Positions 55,463-64,000 of a stretch of DNA of 64,000 nt are shown here, one piece after another. This DNA comes from Choanephora cucurbitarum. Its lineage: Eukaryota > Mucoromycota > Mucoromycetes > Mucorales > Choanephoraceae. Every line of letters begins with the position of its first letter. Position 1 is the first letter of the stretch. The translations under genes and the position numbers were made by a program. The DNA lies in the NCBI GenBank assembly GCA_025331435.1, contig JAIWNI010000016.1:248001-312000 (forward strand), written 5' to 3'. The notes under the pieces are model-generated. The model was not told where the DNA came from, did no database searches, and saw only the letters and a list, made by a program, of their open reading frames with translations.

Positions 55463-56702
55463 ATGTCTTCCACTATGGATATTGACCACCAAAGTAATAC
55501 AACCAACACAAACGATGATTTCATTATGCCTTGGTATAACACTTTCTTTCTGATATATTCTATCTACTCACCCTATTGCCTCCCCCCAAATTAGGGTTGA
55601 AAAGTATAGACCTCTTAAACTGAAAGATATTGTGGGTAATGAAGATGCTGTTTCTCGCTTGCAAACAATTGCCAAAGAAGGAAATCTGCCCAATATCATT
55701 TTAACAGTAAGCCATTATACAAATATACATATAGTATTGAATGGCTCAATGGTATATTATAAAGGGTTTACCTGGTATTGGTAAAACCACCAGTATTATG
55801 TGTTTGGCTCATGATTTACTTGGACCTTCTTATAAAGATGCTGTACTTGAATTGAATGCTTCTGATGATAGGTATAAAGTACAAGACAAGACTTCGCTTT
55901 CTGTTATTTATTTTTTTTTCTTGTTATAGAGGTATTGATGTTGTCAGAAACAGAATTAAGGCATTTGCACAAAAGAAAGTCACTTTGCCTCCAGGCAAAC
56001 ACAAGATCATTGTGCTTGATGAAGCAGATAGTATGACAGGTGGTGCTCAACAAGCATTGCGTAGAACGATGGAAATCTATTCAAACACCACTCGATTTGC
56101 CTTAGCCTGTAATCAGTCCAACAAAATCATTGAACCCATTCAATCTCGTTGTGCTGTATTGCGTTACAATCGTTTAACAGATCAACAAATCTTGCATCGA
56201 TTATTAGAGATTTGTGAGATGGAAAAAGTAAAAAAAAAAAAAAAAAAATCAATGGAGTCTTAGACTGACTTTAGTGTGTTAGGTGGATTATACAGATGAA
56301 GGGTTAGAGGCATTGATCTTTACAGCAGATGGTGATATGCGTCAAGCTGTCAATAACTTACAATCTACACATTATGGTTTTAAACATGTCAATGCAGACA
56401 ACGTCTTCAAGATCTGTGATCAACCTCATCCTGTTGTCATTCAACATATTCTAAAGTGTTGTTCTGAAGGCAATGTCGATGACGCTGTCAATTGCCTGGA
56501 ACAGCTTTATGATGCAGGTTATTCTGCCTTGGATATCATCACCACCATCTTCCGAGTCACTCGAAACTATGTGGAGATGAGTGAACAGTTGCGACTGGAC
56601 TATCTCAAGGAAATTGGGTTCACACACATGCGTATTCTAGATGGTCATCAAAGCATCATTCAATTATCAGGCATGATAGCCAAACTCTGCCATATTAAAT
56701 AA
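55463..56702 (+). CDS. RFC4: Replication factor C subunit (yeast Rfc4 / human RFC2 type)
   Basis: AAA+ subunit of the clamp loader that opens PCNA. Exons 55463-55533, 55595-55706, 55765-55871, 55930-56227, 56283-56702, 335 aa. Sequence: [20 protein letters not shown], Walker [25 protein letters not shown], Walker [11 protein letters not shown], the arginine-finger SRC motif QSRCAVLRY, and sensor 2 region [26 protein letters not shown] and the C-terminal collar match the Rfc4/RFC2 class best among the small subunits. The stop codon TAA is part of an AATAAA, and the convergent 5MP gene ends 12 nt further on. Confidence 0.93.
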
Positions 56703-56714
56703 AGTTTTATTTGT

Positions 56715-58210
56715 TTAATCTTCTTCTTCACTGCTATCTTCATTCTCTCTTAACCAGGTAATGAAAGGTTCGATCTGCTTCAAGAAGAGTGTCTTGCCTT
56801 GAGCAAGATGGGCCTTATCGTTCCAGTAAAGAATGGCATTATCAGACAAGACATCGTTCTTGTAGAGTGTTTGAATCACACGGCGGAAGGACTTGGTCAA
56901 CTTGACATCTTCATAACAGGTCGATTGGACCTTTTGCAACAACACAATCTCGGTCTTGGGCGAGTGACAGAACTCTTCAATCACCTTGGACCATTGGTTG
57001 ATGGCACGCAACACTTGAGATTCCACTTGATCAGCACGCGAGTTCAACAGGTCGACTGTGCTCATCATGGATTGCCAGATGATAGCCACAATATCACCCT
57101 CAGTCAAGCCAGCATCCTTGACGTTACTCTTGATCAAACTCAACACTTCAGCCTCATTGGCCTCTTCCTCTTGCATCTTCTCGGACAACTCGTTCAAGAG
57201 GGAGCCCTTGATGGAGTTCTTTTTGTTTCTACGGTAATAATCAACCAAATCCTTCATGTCCTCAGCCTCAAAGTGGCGGACCAGACAATCTTCATCGCGC
57301 TTGTTGGGAGGGAAGAACTCGATCAGACGGGAATTCAATCCTTCGGCAGCCAGGGCACGACCCAACTGCTCAATGCTCTGTTCATCAAGAACGGTACGGA
57401 AAACGGTGGTTGTGAAATTCAAGGCATGGCCGTCCTTCACGAGGTAGTCTTGCAAGAGTACCTTGAGGACAGAGGCAGGACAGACTTGGGTGCTGATGAG
57501 GAAACCGGTGGCCTTGGCCAACTTGGCGTTTTCTTCCACTTGCCATTTGTTGATGAATTGCAATAGGTTCTGCAGGGTTTCACCAAAAATTCTTTGCAAA
57601 TACTTGTAACGACGAATCAACTTGTTAAACACATCGACGTATTTCTTAATCACGGCGGCATCATCTTCTGCTGCAAAAACGCAGAAAGGGCTTCGCTCAG
57701 CATCATCATCAATAATTCCTCCAGGTTCTAATAATAAAAAAAATTTTTTTTTTTAAACACGTTAGTTGTCACTCCTTAAAGTTCAAGTACGCGTGGCCCT
57801 TTTCAACACACAATTTTTTTTTTTACCTAAAATACCACCAGTGATTAAAATTTCAAAAAGTGAGTCACCGTATTTACGATAGTCAAGTGTGTTGCCAAGG
57901 TTATCGAGTTTAACAGAGAAAGCGTCAAAGTCACCTTCTTTAATCGTGTTGAATTGTGCAAGTAATTGATCTCTAAATACTACAAAGCCAAGTGTCAGCT
58001 TGCTTTCTTATTATCTTTACATTTCACTTACTCTCAGGCTCGTGCTTAGCGTTTGCTTTTTGAACACCCTATGAACACACACACACAGTTAAGATCGACA
58101 ACAGATAGCATCACTTGAGACTACAGGTTACTTACTTTTCTTTGTTTAATCTTTACACCATGTAAGGTTGGTTTAGAATTAGTAGAAGCCTGGGGTTGGG
58201 TAGAATTCAT
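56715..58210 (-). CDS. eIF5-mimic protein (BZW/5MP, W2 domain)
   Basis: Translation regulator that competes with eIF5 for eIF2 and eIF3 through a C-terminal W2 HEAT domain, changing start-codon stringency. Exons complement(56715-57727, 57827-57979, 58032-58068, 58136-58210), 425 aa, the usual 5MP length. Markers: KPTLHGVKIKQRK at the N-terminus, LDYRKYGDSLFEILITGGIL, VFNKLIRRYKYLQRIF, RLIEFFPPNKRDEDCLVRHF, and the W2 domain ending FLKQIEPFITWLREN then an acidic tail EDSSEEED. An eIF5 identity is excluded because the N-terminal GAP domain is missing. The family is missing from S. cerevisiae. Codon use is C-ending and biased, suggesting high expression. Confidence 0.92.
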
Positions 58211-59136
58211 GTATATGCTAAAGACAGTTCTCTTTCTCTCTTTTTTTCTTAATATATCTCGAGTTTCTTTTTTTCTATTTTTCTTTGCAAGTAAATTTGA
58301 AAGAGTAAAAGAAAGAATAGTAAGAGAAAAAAAATCCTTTTTTTTTTTTCTTTTATTTGCTATTTATATGAATCTCATTTTTATTTCTTTTTTAAGGTTT
58401 TGCATGTACCAATCAGAGTGTTATGTTTAATTTTCTTAGTATACCCTCTAGTGAAGCTAAAATTAAAAAAAAATTTCAACCAGTCACATAGAGCCTTCGA
58501 GACTGTTGTAGTCATTGCTTTAGATATAGAAACACAGTAGTTCTTCCTTTAGTACTGATATTACCTATCCACTTTTTTTTTTGGTTGCTAACTGATATTA
58601 AGCACCTCATACAGTACTACCCCGCAATCACGGAATTCGGTATGGATGCAGAGTTATCCATTGTTGCGAAAATTTCGTCCTCTCTCACCCTGCTTTGATC
58701 GAGAAGGAACCAATGATATAATGTGAAAAGTGTATACCTAACATAACTGCAATCTCATGCAATATTGATTCCGTTATTGCGGGGTAGTACTGTATCAACA
58801 GTAATACATGTCACTTTTAGACAGAGTAAGCCTGCTCGATTTTGTTTGGTAACAGTCGTCTATTTCTCCAGGTTATGGTTCTTATACTCGGGGGGTTTTT
58901 CCTTTCTTTCTCTCTAATAGCTAATAGTCTAAGCTAAATGTTAGTGCAGACTTTAAAAATACAAAAGACACATGCTCTAAGTCAATTTATGCATCAATAG
59001 AACTTGTGTTTAATAAGATCCTATGATGGAGTCCGAGCATAAATTAACTTTCAAACTCCAATACGCGAAAACCGAGAAAGAAAAATAGACGCGTACCAAT
59101 TTTCTTATTTTTTTTTTCTTTCTTTATCTATTCAGT
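58211..59136. other. Divergent intergenic region carrying a MITE
   Basis: Shared upstream region of 5MP and FANCI. Contains T-rich tracts beside both starts, the MITE at 58612-58792, and ACGCGT at about 59090, 45 nt before the FANCI start, an MCB-like element suited to an S-phase or repair gene. Confidence 0.6.
58612..58792. mobile_element. 181-bp MITE of the pogo/Tc1-mariner type
   Basis: Terminal inverted repeats of 25 bp: left 58612-58636 and right 58768-58792 match at 24 of 25 positions and begin CAGTACTACCCCGCAAT. Both ends are flanked by TA (58610-58611 and 58793-58794), the target duplication of Tc1/mariner and pogo elements, whose ends commonly start CAGT. The 131-bp interior has no coding capacity, so movement would need a transposase from elsewhere. 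It sits in the 5MP-FANCI shared promoter region. Confidence 0.9.
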
Positions 59137-62100
59137 ATGGATATTGAAATATTGAAGCTTAGTAAACAATCAAACAAACAACGACTTTCTGAATTCTTGA
59201 ATGAACAACCAGAAGAAGAAGTAAATCAAAATAAAATTTCTCTCTTTTTTTTTTTTGCATTATTCTCTCTTGTTTTATATCGTCGAGAGCTCAGTCTTTT
59301 CTTTTTCTTAGCTTATTGGATTGGTACGATCAAAATTAGATGATTATCAAGCCAGTAATGATGTAGATCCCATTCTACTTTTGAGAGCCATTGTTCAAGG
59401 TAATGTTTGTATTTCCGTCGTAAGAAGACATGGTTCGGGACTGAAATGCAATACAGGCTCTCCATTGGAAGGTGGACAAGACTGTCTTCAACGCAGATTC
59501 ATCTTACTCAAGTGTATTATTGAATGGTAAGACAGGTATGCTAACCCATTGGTTGTTGTCATGATACAGTATATCTCATGTTGTTCTAGGCTAAGTGTGG
59601 AAGATAAAGACATACCAGAGAAATCAAAACAAGCTTCTCTTGTGGTCAATCTAATCCAACCCGAAGTAAATGACTAACAAAAAAAGAGAGAGAGAGAAAA
59701 AGGAATACCATTCAACTCATTCTTTTTTTGTGAGTAGATTGAGAATTTGCCTACCATCATGTTAAATGATTTAGCAAAGATGATGACAGATAGGATTGCC
59801 GAGACAAAACCAATTCAACTACGGATGTTGGATATTTTTTCAAAGATCTGGAACGTCTTGGCCGCAGCAGACAAGTTTAGTGAATTAGGAGAGATTTTTG
59901 ATGGTCTCTTGGAAGCCAAGTGGCACAACAGTATTGTGGTAGGCATGTCGTCTGCCTTGAACGATATGGAACTCTCAAAGAATCAATTGGAAGCAGTCTT
60001 GAATTATATGCTAAAGTAGAGTTTATTTTTTGTTAATATAAGAAAAACACTAAGATTTTCTTGCATAGGAAATTATCAGATATTGAATTAGAAGAAGTAC
60101 CACCCTTTATCTATCAATTGTTACTTATATCTCGCAAGGTAAACAGTCTATCTTTATTCTCCAAGAAGCTGATTGACATAGAAACATTAGGGATATAAAC
60201 GTCTTATTCTCAATGGTATCCTCAACTTTTTCAATCAAGAATCTGAACATGAGACAAGGTAAGAGGACCCAGAGAATCCACAGAAAAACAAAAACTTGAC
60301 AATACTTTGGTGAGCATATAGCCAAATTGAAAGTACAGTGATGCTTCATCTCTCGTTTGCATTAAAGCAAGACCAGGAATTAGGCAATGAGCTGATCAAG
60401 ATGATCAAGGCAAACAAATCAAGTCAACTTGAAGTCTTCAATATTGCTTGTCTCTTGACAGCTGCCAGAATTCACCGTCTTCAAGATCCCATCTTTGATC
60501 TCTTCAAGACCAATATCACCTCCGTCTACAAGGACAACGAAAAGTTGGAGCGTTGTTATTGGATCCTGGACTACTCTTCCATAGAAGCAGATAAGCTGGG
60601 TCAAGTCTTGCTTGAGGTCACTGAGAAATCAGCTACCTCAGGATGGGATCAGGTCATTCAGAGCTTGACTCAGCTTTCGTTCATCTTGGTCGATACCGCC
60701 ACAAGTTATGGTGCCTTCTTCCAGACCTACACCATCAAGACACGAAGCAGTATGAAGGATCATGCTGGACCTATGGACAAAGTGGCCAGTCTTGGTACGG
60801 ACATTTTGTTGCGTTTGTTCAAGTACCATGATATTATACGAAGCGAAATCTTAGAGCAGATCACTTCTCGTATCGTCTCAAGGTCTTCAAGTACTCTTAG
60901 CTTCTTGAGTCTTTTGGCTACGATCATCAAAGACTATCCAGATACAGTAGACAAGTATCTTGTGAATGTAAGTCCATGATGTGATTCTTTAAAAAAAAAA
61001 AAAAGAGACATAGCTGACCTAATTGTAGATCAAGGATACCTTGGATTTCTTATCGTTCTTACCGTTATCCACAGCAGAACGCTTGCTTCATGCTGTACAG
61101 CCAATCTCTAAATCAAGTGAACATTTCAGAGACGGGTTAATCCTTGTGCTTCGAAAGAGCTTGTTTGCAAAGTAAGATAGAGGAGTGGATCAAAGGAAGC
61201 GTTGCCTGATAAGAATGATAGGGATCTAGATGGTCGCGAAATGGCTGTTCGAGGCTTCTTGAATATTCTAGATGAACAACTTCACGAACTGAAGAGTGAA
61301 CAAGATTCTGGACAGCTACTTGTTGCACAAGGTGTTGCTTTTGAAGTTTTAGGTACAAACATTGCTTTGTTTATCAGCTGATATGTTCTAAACCCAAAAA
61401 AAAATCACAGGTCTCTTAAGGCGTTGTTTTGGTCAACAATATGAAGTTAGAGTTTGTACCTATAATGGTTTAGGATCGCTTAGTCAAGAACATCCTACTT
61501 TTGCTGGTGATATTTTTGATTTGTTGTACACACAGGTTAATATAAAAAAAAAAATGATGATGTAGTGCTATCCACTAATTTTCCAGAGGGACCAACTAGT
61601 TTACCAAAGTATTTGAAAAAGATGCAAGTATTGCCAACCCTATCAAATTAGATCATTGTGTCGAGAACGCTACCAATGGTGCATACCCTAAAATTATGGA
61701 ACCTGTTCATCTTCTCCTAAAGAACCTGATCAAATCCTATCGTGCTGCCTCTACAAAAGACACGACTTCAGTAGTAGCAGAAACCATGGACAGATTCAAT
61801 GACCAGATGCTCTCACTTGTCAATCGCCTTTCAAGTGCTCGCCTAGAAGACTTTGAATTAGACAAGACCTCTAGTTTTGATATGGCTACCCATATTGGAC
61901 TTCGAAACAATTTGTATGCTCAATTGATGCTGGGAATATATGAGGCAAGTGCAGTCATCTGAACATGAAGGGCGTCAAAACAACACAACTAATTCTATTT
62001 TTATATAGGTATGCATTGAATATGTTTTCATGACCCTTGGTGCAACCTCAGATGCAACAGAAACTATTTTGAATCTATTTCGTAAACGGAAATCCATTCT

Positions 62101-63963
62101 CAACATCCTAAAGGAAAACTCAACAAACGAAAAAGGCAAAAAGAATAACCAGATCCACGCGCCTACCTGTTCTAGTCTGGAATTCTTCTCAAAGATCTTC
62201 CAAGCGATCTTTACTCAGGATGATCCGGAAGGATCCACACGCGATTTACGTTCAGATATCGATTTTGTTCATTTTATCATCACAAGTACTTTTGATAGTC
62301 TCAAGTTTGTAAGTGTCTCAATGATCCATCTTCCTCCCCCCCCTGCTCAAGCTAAATCCCTCTCTTGCACTGTAGGCAATTGATGATGTCTACTGTCATC
62401 AAGATGATCAACATTTTGAAAGCAGCATCATTTTATGTCAAACCTATCTATCTATCCTGAAACAAGAAGATTCAGATAGTATCTTTGCCAACCAACAATC
62501 TGCCAAAAAGACAACCTCTGCTCTCAGTTCAGTAGCACTCTCGCTTCGATCCACACTGGACATCATAAGCCATGTTTGGCCAAAGCGATTTGCCGAGTTT
62601 CTCAAACGGGTATTGGGAAGTACAGCACCTAATCAATACCGAAGCAAAAATAAGGTTATTCTCGAATGGACGATGCAGCTGAAGGAAGTCGTACTCAAAT
62701 ACATTTCCGGACGCACACCTATCTATCGCGAAGCCACCCATGTCATGCACGTCTGTTTGTTTCTCTGCAACAAATTCCAGAAAAAAGACGATGATTTCTC
62801 TGTGCGTTCACGCGCACTCATCCAATGGCTTAATGAGCTGACGAAAGAAAGGGCACTTGAAGATCCAGGGTTGGTCAAGGAAATCATTGGGCTATTGGTT
62901 CAGTTGTGTGCTGATATAGGTGAATTTGATGTGATTCAAGATATCTGTGAAGATCTTCATCGGTTCTTGGGGGATTTGGATATTCGTCATGTCGACCAGC
63001 CGATGGAAGAAAGTTTATCATATCAAATGATCAATCAAAAGACATATTCTGTCATTTTGTCCAAACTATTTGAGTTTTTAGATTCCTCCTTTGATGATCT
63101 CACTTGGTGCATTAGTCGATTAAAGATTTCTGGTAAAGTTCAGTTAAACCAACCTCTTCAAAAAATATACTGACTGATATTGTCTTTTGAAAAAAAAAAG
63201 CTTCGGAAGATAATAATGAAGAAACAACTCAACAATTTGAAGCTCAAATGTGTAGAAGATTGACCTCGCTTGTCTTGATTACAAGTCAGATTGTTAAATC
63301 TATCTTGACAGACGTTCATGCTGAAAGCTTATTTAAGACTATTACCAAAGCATACAAGACATTGCTGACGCTTGTGAAATATGTAAGTAGTTTTGATGAA
63401 CGATAAAAGACATCTTCCAACTGATTTTGAATTAGAAAATTTCATTTCCTTATGATGTATCCCCCGATTTCATTAATGTCATCAGCAAAACAGGCACTGA
63501 AGTGACAGACAGGATGTACAAATTCCTGACTGTGTACAGTCAATCACAAAACGCTGATCCTTCAGAATCCCGAAGCAAAAAGAAAGGAAAGCAAAAACAA
63601 GTGGATCTGAAGCAAAAGGCCAAAATCCAACGAGAGACCAAGGTGATTCCGAACCTGATTTTTGGTGTGGAGCAATTTGAACGTCATTTGATTCAACTCA
63701 GCAGAAAGTCAAAGGTTGACTTTATGCAGTACATGAAACGCAGTACCTCTCGTGATTTCAAAATTCAGGTGAATAGAGTCTATGAAGATGAATCTGATGA
63801 ATCTGATGAAGATAAGAGACAACAGCAAGAAGAAGGGCAAGAAGAGAATGAAGAAGAGGAAGAGGAAGAGAGTTTGAAGAGAAGAGCAGATGACCAAGAA
63901 GAAGACGAAGAAGAAAGTCAAGAGCGTCCTAGTGGATCATCAAAACGAGCTAAAAGATCATAG
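59137..63963 (+). CDS. FANCI: Fanconi anaemia group I protein (FANCI)
   Basis: Partner of FANCD2 in the clamp loaded on DNA at interstrand crosslinks. Sixteen exons: 59137-59220, 59312-59399, 59457-59526, 59590-59665, 59738-60015, 60069-60138, 60191-60258, 60322-60967, 61029-61171, 61222-61352, 61411-61535, 61600-61944, 62009-62308, 62376-63132, 63201-63382, 63436-63963; 1296 aa, close to animal FANCI. Order-conserved segments: MDIEILKLSKQSNKQRLSEF, LLRAIVQGSPLEGG, EVPPFIYQLLLISRKG, VMLHLSFALKQDQELGNELI, SFLPLSTAERLLHAVQP, RDGLILVLRKSLFA, and LEDFELDKTSSFD. The C-terminus is acidic then basic (KRRADDQEEDEEE, SSKRAKRS), as in relatives. Intron 12 is GC-AG. The expected monoubiquitination lysine is a glutamate (GREMAVRGF), and no SQ cluster follows it. 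Confidence 0.93.
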
Positions 63964-64000
63964 AAGAAGCAAAATAAAATGTATTTTATCTTTCCTTACA

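Noticed and set aside
56799..57566. 255-codon plus-strand frame antisense to 5MP.
   Set aside because: Shadow frame caused by codon bias of the minus-strand gene.

Overview
The window is AT-rich eukaryotic DNA from a filamentous fungus. Small 45-65 nt GT-AG introns, T-rich leaders before start codons, and gene content retaining FANCI, a 5MP/BZW protein, BAP31 and TMEM234 relatives (several of them missing from yeast) point to an early-diverging lineage, most likely Mucoromycota/Mucorales. All gene models below were spliced by eye; every junction listed keeps the reading frame and restores family-conserved sequence, but none has transcript support.

Layout: 0-6 kb holds the end of proteasome alpha-2, a RasGEF carrying a degenerate Ras-like domain, a small repeat protein, and a membrane-anchored coiled-coil protein with a dynein-adaptor-type CC1 box. 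After a 1.9 kb gene-poor stretch come ornithine decarboxylase, the long-chain polyprenyl diphosphate synthase of ubiquinone synthesis, a Yak1 kinase, an ER DNAJC3/P58IPK co-chaperone, a BAP31-like ER protein, a SIM plus UBZ zinc-finger protein, and the spliceosomal protein U2SURP/SR140 (7.9-19.9 kb). A decayed D-amino-acid oxidase pseudogene follows (20-21.3 kb), then a GPI-anchored PLC-like protein, a 2.7 kb gene-poor stretch, an Stm1/SERBP1 ribosome factor and a dual-specificity phosphatase. From 28.9 to 38.2 kb every gene is on the minus strand: DNA ligase IV, a membrane-anchored GDSL phospholipase, a methyltransferase, TMEM234 and an F-box/LRR protein. A 3.6 kb region without clear genes precedes a cytochrome P450, an Atg15-like lipase, a TBC Rab-GAP, a DNAJC9-like protein and an Lcl3-like nuclease (41.7-49.9 kb). 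The last part has a tiny spliced CCHC zinc-knuckle gene, a hypothetical gene with overlapping uORFs, casein kinase 2 alpha, an RFC clamp-loader subunit, 5MP/BZW, a 181 bp pogo/mariner-type MITE and full-length FANCI.

The genes are mostly housekeeping and are not a functional cluster, although several serve genome maintenance (LIG4, RFC subunit, FANCI, possibly the UBZ protein). Genes are densely packed: convergent neighbours are separated by only 7-77 nt between stop codons and seem to share back-to-back poly(A) signals.

The points most worth following up are the GTPase-like domain fused to a RasGEF, the membrane-tethered CC1-box protein, the FANCI with a glutamate where the monoubiquitinated lysine should be, the 32-residue spliced zinc-knuckle protein, the MITE, and a possible TnpB/Fanzor-type relic. 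I saw no tRNA, rRNA or CRISPR array.
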